Assembly (NCBI GenBank): GCA_018831195.1
Contig: JAHJDP010000037.1
Coordinates: 1-64,000 of the forward strand
Source: Candidatus Eisenbacteria bacterium
GTDB lineage: Bacteria; Eisenbacteria; RBG-16-71-46; CAIMUX01; JAHJDP01
Direction: 5' to 3'
DNA length: 64,000 nucleotides
In this document: positions 32,688 to 43,500 of the stretch, one piece after another
How positions within the stretch are numbered: position 1 is the stretch's first letter
Layout: every line of letters starts with the position of its first letter
Program-made: the position numbers and the translations under genes
The notes under the pieces: model-generated
What the model was told of the DNA's origin: nothing
The model's database searches: none
The model's input: only the letters and a program-made list of their open reading frames with translations

Positions 32688-34376
32688 TCATGGGCGGTGA
32701 TCGAAGATATCCAGAACCGGCTGGGCCAGATCGAGAACGGGAACAAGATAGAGCAACCGGGAGGAGGAGATTCCCAAATCCCAGGCCCGGGAATCATCCA
32801 GACGGGCGGCGAATTCAACACGCAGAACACCCGACGCTGATTTGGGGTTGCCGATCATAAGGCCGAGTCCCGCGGCCGGTTTCCATTCCGCATCGCGCAG
32901 GCCGTCAAGATCATCACCGACCCAGGCGGCGTCGGCAAAGACCGAGAAGCCGAGATGAAAAAACTGCAGGTGCATAGCGGTCCAATATCTATGCTCCAGA
33001 TTGAGGACCAGGTAGCCTGTGCCCGCCAGGGCGCGGGAGGGATACCCTCTCAATCCATTGCCGCCGCCACGGTAGACCCGCTCCTCTGATGGAAGATGCT
33101 TTCCCCAGCGGACCCGGACCTGCAGGGCCGTCAGGGATTGGGTCGCGTGCCTTCGCATCAGGAGCGACTGCACATTCATCCGCCGCCGGTTCGGCAGATC
33201 GCCGCCCCATTCCAGGGAACTCCACACAAAAATATGAGCCCACCATCTCATCAGAGGGTGCACGGCTCCGGCGAATTGAAGCTCGGCGTGCCGGCGCCGG
33301 TCATCGGCGCCGAAGGGATGAAGATTGCGGCCGAGGATAGCCCGGGTAGAGAAACCGAGGGGGACATCTTCAATAACGCCGTAACGATTCAAATTCCGCG
33401 TTTGTATAAAGCGTCTTTTTTGCAGCCCGGCCGTCAAAAAAATCATCCGGTATTTTTCACCCACCGGATCATCGATCATTCGATCCGTCATCCGAAGGGT
33501 GATCAACGTGTCGGGCTCGAAATCATAATATAAAAAACCCGCGCCGCCGCCGATTTGTACATTTCTTCCAGTATAATTCTCCACATGAACTTGGCCCATC
33601 TTCTCGCGCATGGAAAAACGAAGGACCTCCCGGTCATCCTCATACAATCGGTACCGGCCCTTGAAACGAAAGCCGGAGAGACCGTAACTCCACGGCTCCA
33701 AAAAATTGTCATAGGTATGTCCGAAATATCCGCCCCAAACCTGGCCATCTGAGGTCTCACGGAATTCAACGGCCATATTCTCGCGCCGCCCGAAGAAACG
33801 CGGCGCCCACAGCGCAAGACGGGTCTGATCCTGGTCGGTTGACCAACGCTGGCCGGCGCTCAGTGTATTCCCCGTACCGGCGAAATTGGAGTCGAAGACA
33901 CCCAAGAGGACGGACCGCAACCCCCCTTCCTGGGAATACCCGGCCTGCAGGGCCAGTGACCAATAATCCTGTGTGTGGATATGGGCCACCATCCCCGAAT
34001 CGGCCGATTCCAGATGACCCTCTACAACCTGAAAGAGGCTGCGCTCGCGCAGAAGACGAATCGATTCGGCGAAGATGAGACTATCGACCGGTTCGCCTTC
34101 CTTCAAAAGAATCTCATTGCGGATGACATAGGGACGCGTTCTGCCGTGAAACCGGTTCGCCAGCTGATAGACCCAAGGGAGGGATTCCCCCGGCTCCGCC
34201 TGGAAAACATTCTCGCGTTGAAGACGGATTTCTTTGAGGATGGAGCGCTTCGCCGCAGGAGGATCACCCGCTGCCATAACAAGCGCGGGATGCTGTAGGA
34301 ACCAAAGAAGACAACAGAGAAGGAGCCACACGCGCGGCCGGAAGAGAGCCGGAAGGCATCTCATCCATTTCATCAT
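32688..34376 (-). CDS. BamA/TamA-like outer-membrane beta-barrel protein
   Basis: A product of about 562 residues with a signal peptide (VWLLLCCLLWFLQHPALVMA) and one POTRA-like domain (about residues 40-125; YVIRNEILLKEGEPVD, LRERSLFQVVEGHL). The C-terminal barrel has alternating aromatic strands and the surface-antigen motif VYRGGGNGLRGYPSRALAGTG. This is the Omp85 plan with far fewer POTRA domains than BamA, so a specialised transporter or the PNPLA/TamA-like branch is more likely. The start is unsure: ATG 34376 gives a normal signal peptide; an in-frame GTG at 34421 would add 15 residues. It probably shares an operon with the metallophosphoesterase. Confidence 0.85.
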   Translation of the reverse strand: MMKWMRCLPALFRPRVWLLLCCLLWFLQHPALVMAAGDPPAAKRSILKEIRLQRENVFQAEPGESLPWVYQLANRFHGRTRPYVIRNEILLKEGEPVDSLIFAESIRLLRERSLFQVVEGHLESADSGMVAHIHTQDYWSLALQAGYSQEGGLRSVLLGVFDSNFAGTGNTLSAGQRWSTDQDQTRLALWAPRFFGRRENMAVEFRETSDGQVWGGYFGHTYDNFLEPWSYGLSGFRFKGRYRLYEDDREVLRFSMREKMGQVHVENYTGRNVQIGGGAGFLYYDFEPDTLITLRMTDRMIDDPVGEKYRMIFLTAGLQKRRFIQTRNLNRYGVIEDVPLGFSTRAILGRNLHPFGADDRRRHAELQFAGAVHPLMRWWAHIFVWSSLEWGGDLPNRRRMNVQSLLMRRHATQSLTALQVRVRWGKHLPSEERVYRGGGNGLRGYPSRALAGTGYLVLNLEHRYWTAMHLQFFHLGFSVFADAAWVGDDLDGLRDAEWKPAAGLGLMIGNPKSASGVLRVEFAARLDDSRAWDLGISSSRLLYLVPVLDLAQPVLDIFDHRP

Positions 34377-34475
34377 TGGTCCGGGGTCCGTACCGACATT
34401 TCTTTGGGTCCCATCGCTCACAATGGTTTATCCTAACCCACAGACATGGTTTGAGCGATAGGGAGGTTGGTTTCC

Positions 34476-35567
34476 ATGATGAATCCCGTGGATCGTCTGG
34501 ACGGATGGGAAGCCCTGGTTTTGGGTGGGACCGGTCTGATCGGTGCCCATGCCGTCCGTTCCCTCAGCCGGCGTGGTGTAAAGGTGAGGGTTCTCATCCG
34601 TTCCTCCCATACCCGACGCGATGTTTTGGATGATGTGCCCGGAGTCCGATTTATTCGGGGGGATCTCTTCTCCCTATCCTCCCTGGAATCGGCCATGGAG
34701 GGATGCCACCTCTTCGTCCACGCCGCGGGCCCCTATCCGGTCAGCGCGCGCAACAGGGATCACGAAATCCAGCGGGCGCACCAATCCATGACCAACATCC
34801 TCGACGCGATGCGCCGGAATGTCGCCGGGGAGGTTCGTTCGGCGCCCTTGAACACCGAATCGATTCCGGATGGTCTTGTCCGGGCGGTTTATGTCAGCAG
34901 TTCAACAACGATCGCCCCGCCGGGAAACGGCGAACCTCTTCAGCGGATGGCCAATGAAGATAATCTCTATGAGGAGCCGCCGAAAGGTCCTTCTTACTTT
35001 GCCGTCAAGGAGGCGATGGAGAGGAAGGCCCGTGACGCCGCCCGCGGAGAAGGATTGCCGATCGTCATCGTTAATCCGAGTCTTGTGATCGGTCCCTATG
35101 ACACCAAACCGACAACGGGACAACTCGTCGTTTCGGTCGCTCGGAATCGGATGCCCTTTCTTCTTCATGGGAATATCAATGTCGTCACGGCCAAAGATGT
35201 CGGGGAGGGGATCGTTCTCGCCGCTCTGCGGGGAGAACCGGGCCACCGTTATATCCTCGGCAGCGAGAACATGACCATGGATGATCTGGTTCGCCGCATT
35301 GCGATGGCGACGGGAGCCAGGCCGCCCAAACTTCATCTTCCTGTCGTCCTGGCGAAGATATTCTCCTATCTCACCGAGGGTCTATCCGTTTTGACACCCG
35401 GCCGGCCGCCTTTGTTTCCTCTGAACGGACTTCATATGCTGCTGAAGAGCCAATACCTCGACGCCTCCCGCGCGAGGGAAGAGCTGGGCTGGAATCCCAG
35501 TTCGGTTGACCTCGCCATCACCCAAGCTGTCGCCTTCCTCAGGAAGGAGGGCCGGATCTGGAGTTGA
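34476..35567 (+). CDS. NAD(P)-dependent epimerase/dehydratase (extended SDR)
   Basis: A 363-residue extended short-chain dehydrogenase. The nucleotide-binding GGTGLIGAHAV motif is near residue 17. Strand 4 gives LFVHAAG, strand 5 AVYVSSSTTIAP, and the catalytic YFAVK (Tyr and Lys, about residues 173-177). SLVIGPYD is the usual following motif. Such proteins act on nucleotide sugars, flavonoid-like ketones or steroid-like substrates; the pattern is closest to the dihydroflavonol-reductase-like group, with no specific call possible. GGGAGG precedes ATG 34476; the frame also has a TTG three codons earlier. It is divergent from the barrel gene. Confidence 0.87.
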   Translation: MMNPVDRLDGWEALVLGGTGLIGAHAVRSLSRRGVKVRVLIRSSHTRRDVLDDVPGVRFIRGDLFSLSSLESAMEGCHLFVHAAGPYPVSARNRDHEIQRAHQSMTNILDAMRRNVAGEVRSAPLNTESIPDGLVRAVYVSSSTTIAPPGNGEPLQRMANEDNLYEEPPKGPSYFAVKEAMERKARDAARGEGLPIVIVNPSLVIGPYDTKPTTGQLVVSVARNRMPFLLHGNINVVTAKDVGEGIVLAALRGEPGHRYILGSENMTMDDLVRRIAMATGARPPKLHLPVVLAKIFSYLTEGLSVLTPGRPPLFPLNGLHMLLKSQYLDASRAREELGWNPSSVDLAITQAVAFLRKEGRIWS

Positions 35568-35601
35568 GATGCCGGATCGCCCCCATTCCGGAAAGGTCCC
35601 A

Positions 35602-38445
35602 ATGATGCCACGATACCGCAACATCTCCATCATTTACATTTTGCCGATCCTGTTCATTGGACTATCGATGTCCCAAGACGCTGGAGCCGGCGCGCCGGAG
35701 GCAGCCCTCCCCAGCCTCGCCGATACCCTCGAGATAGGCCGCTGGCATCTGATAGGACCTGTGCCGATGGGACCCCGGGACGGCGGTGTCGAACCGCTCG
35801 ATGCCATGCGTCCCAACGGAGCTTGGCCCCCCGACCTCACGGCGCGGCTGGCGACTTGGCTGGTTCCAGGCGGATGGGTCTCGTGGGAAGCGCTGCCGGA
35901 CTCCGCTATCGGCGAAAGGGGGCGCATCTCCATCGAGTGGCCCGACTTGAACTGGACGGATCGGATGGATGAGTGGGGATTCCCCGGGTTGCTGAATGCA
36001 GGCTACCTCTATGCGCAATTCACCGTTCCGGCGGCTTGCCGCGCGCTCGCCAATGTACAACACACATCATCCTTTCGACTCAACGGCGATTGGTTCCCCG
36101 GAGCGCCTTATGCATTGGCGCCGTATCGTGTACCGGTCATCCTAAAGGCCGGCGTCAATCGTATCCTGCTCTGTACAACCGGCTACGGCACCAACCTTTG
36201 GGGCACCTTCCATCTCGCCCCGCTTCCCGAAGCCCTGTGGCTGGATGGGAGCGATGCGGTCATCCCGGATATCGTAGCGGGACTTGATCTCGACGCCCCC
36301 ATCGGGATTCCCGTTTGGAACGCGACGTCCGGCGAGAGCGGTCCGATCCGGCTGGAGGCGGTGGTTCCCGGCTTGGGGCCGGTCGGCTCCCGGTCGCTTC
36401 AGGGTGTCGCGCCCCTTTCCCTTCGAAAACCGGATATCCCGATCAAGATCTCCTGGATATCGATCGCGCCATTGCTTAAACAATTGAAGCCATCCACGGA
36501 AGATCCGGATGGCGAAGAGGATCAGCCGCAAGATCGCTCTCTTCCCATCATCATCACCGCCAAGTCGATCTTAAAAGTGTCGGATTCAAGCCACCTCGCG
36601 GCGGTTCCGGAGACTCTTTCGATCCCCATCCGCAAACCGAATGAAGCCCGGCGTGTCTCCTTTATTTCCAAGCTAGACCTCTCTCCCCAGTTCTTCGCTC
36701 TGCTGCCGCCGAGCAATCCGCATGCAGCGGAATCCCGCGCTCTCATCTTTTCGGTTCACGGCGCCAGTGTCGACGCTTTGAATCAGGCCCAGGCCTATAA
36801 GGCCAAAGAGTGGGCCTATTTGATCGCTCCCACAAACCGGCGGCCCTACGGCTTCGATTGGCAGGATTGGGGCCGGCGGGACGCTCTTGAAGTATTGGAC
36901 ATCGCGCTGAACACGCTCCCCATCGATCCCGACCGGGTCTGTCTAACAGGCCACTCAATGGGTGGGCACGGAACCTGGGCGATCGGCGTTCACCACTTTG
37001 ATCGCTTTGCCGCCATGGCGCCCAGCGCCGGTTGGTCTCACTTTGATCTTTACGTGCCGATGACGCTTCGAAGAGGCGCCTTGGTGGGGGATCCCGTCAT
37101 GGAAGGCTTCTGGCACCGCATGCGAATCGGTGACAAGGTCCCCTTACACATTGGCAATGTAAAAGGTCTTCCGGTCTTCGTGCTTCACGGCGGCTCCGAT
37201 GATAATGTGCCGCCGACCCACGGCCGTTTCCTCTCCGCGGAGCTTCAAGCAAAGGGCGGCGAGGTGAAATATGTAGAAGTCCCCGGCAAGGGTCACTGGT
37301 GGGATGACGATTCGGGTGAACCCGGCGCAGCTTGTGTCGATCATCCTGAAATGATGGCGATCTTTCAGGAAGCCCGGCGGAATCCTTGGCCCACCGAGGT
37401 GGAGTATATCCTTTGCGATCCGACGGTGGACGGAGGGACGCGGTCTTGGGTGGAGGTTTTGGAACAGGTCGAGCCGCTGCGGGAATCCTGGGTGCGGGCC
37501 AGGATGGCCGGTTGGGGCCGTTTGGAAGTTGAAACGCGGAACATCGCGGCCCTGGCCCTCAGACCTGAAAAGTGGGTCGAGGATCCTTTGCCGCAGCAGG
37601 GGACCCCTCAGCGGCCCCGGTCGAAATGGCACATTGTCATCAATGACCAGGAACTGGAAGTCAATTCATCGCTGCCCCTGATCCTTGTGCAAAAAGATTC
37701 CGGGTTGTTCTTTCAGAAAAATAAAATTCAATGGGAGGCCGTCCCTCCTGACAGCCACGGCGGACGATTCCTGCGCAATCGGCCGGAACCGGGCCATGTT
37801 CATGGACTCAAGTCCGGTTTCATGTCTCCTTTTGTTTTTGTATATGGCGCCTCGGGAACGGCCGAGGAGAAGGATGCGGGGCTTCAGGTCGCCCGAATCC
37901 TGGCGCGACAGTGGGCTTATCGCGGCAATGGAGATGCTCCCATCCTCTCTGATCGAGAGATTGAGGGTCTGCGATTATCCACGGACGAGGCGGCGCGAGG
38001 GTTTTTCAAGCGAACGGGGCAGGTGGATAATCGCCTTAAACACTTCGAAGGACGAAACGATTATTCTCCCCGGCTTATTCTTATCGGAAATGAGGAATCA
38101 AATACGCTTCTGCGGGATCTAGCTGATGAGTCCATCCTCCGGGTCCGGCGGAATGCTGTTGAAATCCGCCAAGGAGCCGAGTGGATCGGTCCGGTCACGG
38201 AGATGCGGGGAGCGGGCCTCTTGAGCGGCGATTTCTCCGTGACGGCGCTGATACCCGATCCCATGGATCCGGCGCGTGTGGCGTGTCTTTGGGGCGGCAC
38301 CTCGGCGCGTGCGATCCTCCGCAGCGCGTCGGTGAATCCCTTTTATGCCGGAGCCGGATGGCCTGATTTCTTATTGTTCAATGATTCATTTCAAGAGAAC
38401 GGTTGGGCGGGGTTTTACGGCGCCGGTTTATGGATCAACAAATGA
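35602..38445 (+). CDS. Large exported alpha/beta hydrolase (prolyl-oligopeptidase/esterase type)
   Basis: A 947-residue protein with a signal peptide (ISIIYILPILFIGLSMS). Residues about 30-380 are beta-rich domains of unknown kind. The alpha/beta hydrolase (about 385-600) has the nucleophile Ser452 in TGHSMGGHGTW, an acid in FVLHGGSDDNVPP and a His in VPGKGHWWDD. The C-terminal about 340 residues are again unassigned. The catalytic part resembles S9-like or feruloyl-type esterases that act on surface-exposed polymers. ATG 35602 was chosen because it begins the signal peptide; the frame is open 32 codons further back, inside the epimerase gene. Its TGA overlaps the ATG of the next gene by 3 bp. 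Confidence 0.85.
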   Translation: MMPRYRNISIIYILPILFIGLSMSQDAGAGAPEAALPSLADTLEIGRWHLIGPVPMGPRDGGVEPLDAMRPNGAWPPDLTARLATWLVPGGWVSWEALPDSAIGERGRISIEWPDLNWTDRMDEWGFPGLLNAGYLYAQFTVPAACRALANVQHTSSFRLNGDWFPGAPYALAPYRVPVILKAGVNRILLCTTGYGTNLWGTFHLAPLPEALWLDGSDAVIPDIVAGLDLDAPIGIPVWNATSGESGPIRLEAVVPGLGPVGSRSLQGVAPLSLRKPDIPIKISWISIAPLLKQLKPSTEDPDGEEDQPQDRSLPIIITAKSILKVSDSSHLAAVPETLSIPIRKPNEARRVSFISKLDLSPQFFALLPPSNPHAAESRALIFSVHGASVDALNQAQAYKAKEWAYLIAPTNRRPYGFDWQDWGRRDALEVLDIALNTLPIDPDRVCLTGHSMGGHGTWAIGVHHFDRFAAMAPSAGWSHFDLYVPMTLRRGALVGDPVMEGFWHRMRIGDKVPLHIGNVKGLPVFVLHGGSDDNVPPTHGRFLSAELQAKGGEVKYVEVPGKGHWWDDDSGEPGAACVDHPEMMAIFQEARRNPWPTEVEYILCDPTVDGGTRSWVEVLEQVEPLRESWVRARMAGWGRLEVETRNIAALALRPEKWVEDPLPQQGTPQRPRSKWHIVINDQELEVNSSLPLILVQKDSGLFFQKNKIQWEAVPPDSHGGRFLRNRPEPGHVHGLKSGFMSPFVFVYGASGTAEEKDAGLQVARILARQWAYRGNGDAPILSDREIEGLRLSTDEAARGFFKRTGQVDNRLKHFEGRNDYSPRLILIGNEESNTLLRDLADESILRVRRNAVEIRQGAEWIGPVTEMRGAGLLSGDFSVTALIPDPMDPARVACLWGGTSARAILRSASVNPFYAGAGWPDFLLFNDSFQENGWAGFYGAGLWINK

Positions 38446-39314
38446 AGGATAACCTGATCGGATACTCAAAGGCCCTCTACGCCTCGTGGTTTTATTACAG
38501 GCCGGCGCGGCTTCTGCTGGATTCCGGCGAGGGGGTTATCCATCACCTGAAAAAGAGAATCTTTGGGATCCAGAAAATTTTTATCACTCACGGGCATGAG
38601 GACCATATCGCAGGCTTGCCCAGCATGGTCAATCTCCGCAACCTGAGCAACGGCCCCCGCGAAGCTCCGCTGGCCATCTATTATCCCAAGGGGGATCCCT
38701 GGATCGCTTATCTAATCGACTACTTGGACAAGAAACAGAAGGATCAACTTCGTTATAAGCTCAGCTGGTTCCCGATCGAGGCCGGCGCGGAGATCCCGCT
38801 CGAGTTCACCCGGCGACAAGTGCGGGTCTCAGCCTTTAAAGTAGAACACGCTCCCGATAGAACCTGCCTCGGCTATCGCATCGAAGAGCAGCGGCGGCGT
38901 CTGCGGGCGGCGCATGACGGCTTGGAGCCGATGGAGATTAAAAGACTCATCGCGGACATAGGACGGGAGAAGGTTTTGGAGGACTTCTGGCATCCCCTGC
39001 TGGTCTATACGGGCGACACAATGCCGCTGCCGGATACCCATGACTGCGTGGGCGCCGAGATCCTCATGATCGATTCGACCTTTCTTGATCGAATCGGCAT
39101 GGAGGGAAGCGGCCACAGTTGTATCGAGGCCAATATGGAGCTGGCGGTGCAGGCGAATGTTAAACATCTAATTCTCACACATCTTTCCGGGCGTTATAAA
39201 GAGACGGAATTATTGGCTTCTATTAACGATTCAGTAAAGCGCTTTGGACGCCCTCCGCGCTTAGGATACTTCTTCGAGGAGCAGTACATCGAACTCCCCG
39301 CCCTGGAGGGTTGA
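38442..39314 (+). CDS. Metallo-beta-lactamase fold hydrolase (RNase Z-like)
   Basis: A 290-residue enzyme of the RNase Z/ElaC-like group. The metal motif is THGHEDHIAGLPSM (about residues 47-60). Later ligands are the His in KVEHAPDR, the Asp in LVYTGDTMPLP, and ILTHLSGRYKE, which matches the C-terminal T-H-x-S-x-R motif of RNase Z. RNase Z cleaves the tRNA 3' trailer, but the N-terminal part here is shortened and diverged, so another phosphodiester substrate is possible. I chose ATG 38442 because it overlaps the previous stop (ATGA). Alternative in-frame starts are 38430 and 38403. The glycosylase gene follows after 23 bp. Confidence 0.82.
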   Translation: MKDNLIGYSKALYASWFYYRPARLLLDSGEGVIHHLKKRIFGIQKIFITHGHEDHIAGLPSMVNLRNLSNGPREAPLAIYYPKGDPWIAYLIDYLDKKQKDQLRYKLSWFPIEAGAEIPLEFTRRQVRVSAFKVEHAPDRTCLGYRIEEQRRRLRAAHDGLEPMEIKRLIADIGREKVLEDFWHPLLVYTGDTMPLPDTHDCVGAEILMIDSTFLDRIGMEGSGHSCIEANMELAVQANVKHLILTHLSGRYKETELLASINDSVKRFGRPPRLGYFFEEQYIELPALEG

Positions 39315-39337
39315 GCACAGCCTTCAAGGAACCCTTT

Positions 39338-40570
39338 ATGAAATCATTCACTATTCCACTTTCACTGGCCCGTCGCATGGCGCTCGACGCCCAAGGGCTC
39401 TACGGCGATTCGAAACATCCCAAAGGGAAGGAAGGGATTGCCCGGACCATTGAACACCTGGGCTATATTCAGATTGATACAATATCAGTCATTGAACGCG
39501 CGCATCATCACACTTTGTGGACACGCAAATCCGATTATCATTTCGAAATGCTTCACGAACTTCAGGCGGCGGACCGCCGGATCTTCGAGTATTGGGGGCA
39601 TGCCGCATCTTATCTGCCGATGTCCGACTATCGGTTTTACAAACCCCGCATGAGAAGATTCGAACAGCCTAAAAGCGCGTGGGCGGCGCAGTGCATAAAA
39701 GAACATGGGCATCTGATGCAGGGAATCCTTAAACGAATCCGCGCAGAAGGCCCTTTGAGCTCCAAGGATTTTAAGCCGCCGGCGGATACAAAACGCGGGG
39801 ACTGGTGGAGTTGGAAGCCGGCGAAAGTCGCCCTGGAGCTTCTTTTTTGGAAGGGCGATCTGATGATTTCGGAGCGCCGCCACTTCCAGAGGCTTTATGA
39901 CCTCACCGAAAGAGTTTTGCCGGAGTCCATCGATACGCGGATACCGGATGATGATGAACTGGGCGATTTTCTCGTCCATCGCGCCCTCTCGGCCCATGGG
40001 GTCGCCCGGGAACGGGAAATTCGAGATCATATTCGCGGCGCGGAGAAGGGGATCATTTCAAAATCGCTGGCGCGTTCGGTCGATGCAGGCGATGTCGTGC
40101 CGGTTACTTTTGAGGGGGATCCGCAGAATCAGTATTTCGCCCTGCCCAAGATGATAAAGAGGGCTCAACGAATCAAACAGAGGGACCCCCGTCTCTTTTT
40201 ACTTTCGCCGTTTGATAATTTCATTATCCAGAGAGAGCGACTGCAATCACTCTTTTCCTTCGACTACACCCTCGAGTGCTATGTCCCCGCAGCAAAGAGA
40301 AAGTACGGGTATTTCGTTCTTCCGATTCTCTGGGGAGAGGAATTCATCGGCCGCATCGATCCTGTCGCCGACCGAAAGGCGAAAAAACTGACGATCCGCA
40401 AAATGATCCTGGAGGCGGATCGTGGAAAAATCGGAGATTTCTTTCCCTGTCTGGCGAAGACGTTGGTTGACTTTTCCCGATTCAATCACTGCGATGAGAT
40501 TCTAATTGAGAATATTAGACCAGCAGGCTTAAAACGCAGGCTTATGAAATTGATAAAGGGATATCAATAG
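39338..40570 (+). CDS. YcaQ/AlkX-like winged-helix DNA glycosylase
   Basis: A 410-residue protein of the HTH_42 family (YcaQ/AlkX and AlkZ), monofunctional glycosylases that excise alkylated bases and can unhook interstrand crosslinks. The catalytic segment GYIQIDTISVIERAHHHTLW (about residues 35-54) carries the Q-x-D motif of the YcaQ/AlkX branch. Tandem winged helices follow, along with the C-terminal LLSPFDNFIIQRERL block typical of the family. The start is ATG 39338 after AAGGAACC; a TTG at 39311 is also in frame. It is the last of a possible four-gene run (epimerase, hydrolase, MBL, glycosylase). It converges with the SARP regulator with only 4 bp between stops. Confidence 0.88.
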   Translation: MKSFTIPLSLARRMALDAQGLYGDSKHPKGKEGIARTIEHLGYIQIDTISVIERAHHHTLWTRKSDYHFEMLHELQAADRRIFEYWGHAASYLPMSDYRFYKPRMRRFEQPKSAWAAQCIKEHGHLMQGILKRIRAEGPLSSKDFKPPADTKRGDWWSWKPAKVALELLFWKGDLMISERRHFQRLYDLTERVLPESIDTRIPDDDELGDFLVHRALSAHGVAREREIRDHIRGAEKGIISKSLARSVDAGDVVPVTFEGDPQNQYFALPKMIKRAQRIKQRDPRLFLLSPFDNFIIQRERLQSLFSFDYTLECYVPAAKRKYGYFVLPILWGEEFIGRIDPVADRKAKKLTIRKMILEADRGKIGDFFPCLAKTLVDFSRFNHCDEILIENIRPAGLKRRLMKLIKGYQ

Positions 40571-40574
40571 AGTC

Positions 40575-43500
40575 TTAGTCGCCGCATAATAGCCGGGCGC
40601 TCAACTCAAGAAGTTCTTTGTCGGCATCTCTCACTGATTCCAGAATCGGCTCACTCATCGCCGGTCTGATAGCATTCCGTTCGCCGAGCCTGCGCCCGAG
40701 GGGACTGAGAACAGGATGATGGCGCACCATCTCCAGAATTTTCTCCGCCGATTCCCTGTTATCTTTATCGGGTACACCTTTTTCTATTTCAATATTTGCA
40801 ATCTCGACCAGGCACTCGAGCCAGGTCGGCGTTTCCCTGTCTTCAAGCGAAAGATGGATCGCTCTCTTAAGAGATGATCGAGATTCTTGGTACCGCTGTT
40901 CCCTGAAAGCAAGGCGCGCCATCGCCAGATGCCCCCATGGATTTTTGGGTTGGAGTTCCCTATCAGGCACCAGAAAGACTGTCTGATCTCTATCGTCCGC
41001 TTCGAAAGGCTGCGAGGTTGCTACCTGTTGAAGATGAGAATGGGCTTCACCAAGATCGCCTTCAAAGATAAAGATATTCGCATAGAGGGAGCGCAGGATG
41101 CCCATCCACGATTCAGTACCGAGTGTTTCAGCGATGGGCAGAGCCTCATTCAAACAAAGCCGAGCCCTGGGGAAATCATCAAGTTCATAGTGGATGACGG
41201 CGATTTGCGCGAGCATTCGCATGATCCTCAGCCGGTTCCCTGTTTTGCGGGATCTCTGAAGACATCTTTCAAAAATCTGAAGGGCTTCAATGAACCGGCC
41301 TGTTTGCCGGGTGACATACCCCTGGCTCGCGAGACATGAGACAGCGCCGTCAGGATCAACACCTAACTTATCACGTATGCCCAGGCTTTCTTGAAAACGC
41401 CTTCCGGCCACATAATACATTTTGCGCTCTTCCGCCGCCCATCCCAGTATAAAGAGAGATAATGCGACACCCCAATGATCCCGAATTTGCCGGCGCAGCC
41501 GAAGACTCTGTCTTGCATAATTCAACGCCCTCCTAGGATCGACCGTTCGAAGAGAAAAGGAGAGCACCTCCAAAGAAAGAGCCATGCCCCATCGATCATC
41601 TTCAGCCTCAAAGATCGAAAGGCTCTTTAACAACTCCTTTTGAATTTCTTCAAGAGTTAACCATCGACCCAATATGACGGCAAGAATCGTCACAAAAGCG
41701 ACATGTGTGTTTGAATTGGGTGCTTTAAAGCAATTTAAGCTCCTCTCAATAAGATCGCGACTCCGGTTGGGATCCAAAAACTTGTTAAACCAGCCTTGCG
41801 ATGCAAGCAGAAGCCCGAACAGCGTGCGCTGTGTGGATCGGCTTCGCTTATTTATCAATTCCAGGGACTCTCCACTGATATCAGCGCCTTCTTGATATCG
41901 ATTTTGAATGTCATAGAAAAGAAATATCCCCAGAAAGGCTTTCGTCATGAGAGCGAATAACCCGTCTTTCGCGGCATGAAGCCAGGCAACCCTGATATTC
42001 CCGCCCTCTCTCGCCAATGCTTCGAGATATTCCTTTTGTTCCGGTCCCTTCAGTTTTACACCGGCTTCCACCAGTTTATTGAGGTAAAAACGGGTATATC
42101 GGTCTATTGTGGCTCTATGTTCTCCGGCATCGCTCTCTAACTTCTCACCGGCATATTGCCGCAGCACCTCATGAATCTGGTATTGTTCATGGCCTGCCGG
42201 GAGCAGCAGGGACTTATCAATTAGACTCCTCAATGTCAGGATCGAACATCCCGAGATCTTTTCCGCCGCTTCACGAGCAAAGGTTCCATGAAATACCGAC
42301 AGCCGCCGGAAGCAGGTCTGTTCGTTTTTTGCTAAGATCCTCCAGGATTGCTCAAAAACATTCCGCAAGCTGCGGTGACGATCGGGAATGTTCTCGTGCC
42401 GGCTCACCAGAAAATCGAAATTTGAATCAAGTTCCTCGGCGATTTCATGACAGGTTAATGTTCTGACCCAGGTCGCGGCGAGCTCAATCCCCAATGGGCT
42501 CCCCTGAAGACGCCGGCAGACCCCGGCCACCGCCGCGAGGTCTTCCGGCGCCGGTGAGAACTCAACTCCCATACGATTCGCCGTCTGCACGAAGAGTTGT
42601 ACGGCGCTATAAACTTCATATTGGGATGGTTCCGTCCCCGGTTCGGGATAAGGCAAACCCTGCAAATCCATCACCCACTCGCCCTGTAGGTGAAGGCGTT
42701 CCCGGGAGGTTCCAAGGACCTTTACGCCGGGGGCCTGCCGGATGATGCCGGCGATGACATCGACACTACCGACCAATTGTTCAAGATTATCCAAGACCAG
42801 CAACATCTGCTTTTCCCGGAGAAAATTATATAACAGAGATTTCCAGTGATCTGTTGTCAGACCCGCCTTTTTTAATTTGGCCTCCGATCGATGATAAAAC
42901 GGCGCTCCAAGCGCTTTTAAAATAGAGGGGACAAGAAATTCCTTCGAATCAACCGCCGCCAATGGAACAAAATGAACTCCGTCGATAAATTTTCCCGCGA
43001 TTTCGCCGGCTACTTTCGTGGCCAAGCGCGTTTTCCCGACGCCTCCGGATCCCACCAGGGTCAGCAGCCGCACCTGCGGCATAGCGAAAAGCTCATGAAG
43101 CTTTTTCAACTCCATTTCGCGGCCAAGAAACGGTGTCGGCGATTCAATAAAGTTTGTCGTTAAGATTCTATCGCGGCCTGAATCCGTTTTGATCCTATTA
43201 TTTTCGAATACGATCTTGTCTCTGAGCGCCGTCGTTTCGGCGCTTAACGACATTCCCATTTCCTTTTTAAAAAGCCGTTCGCTCTTTTCAAATAAGTTCA
43301 AGGCCGCTCCGCGCCGCCCCAGGAGGGCATAAAGGGCCATCAGGCGGCGCAGTACCGATTCATTGAAGAAATCCAAGGACAACAATCGAACCGCATAATC
43401 AATCGCTCTATCGATTTGATTTTGTTTTTCATGAATCGAAATCAGAAATTTCAATATTCTTATGAGAGCGGCCCTGCACTTCTCTTCCTGGAACAACAAC

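Noticed and set aside
34413-34459. 8-bp inverted repeat ATCGCTCA..TGAGCGAT between divergent genes
   Set aside because: Short arms 31 bases apart are expected by chance in 64 kb; no matching copy was seen elsewhere.
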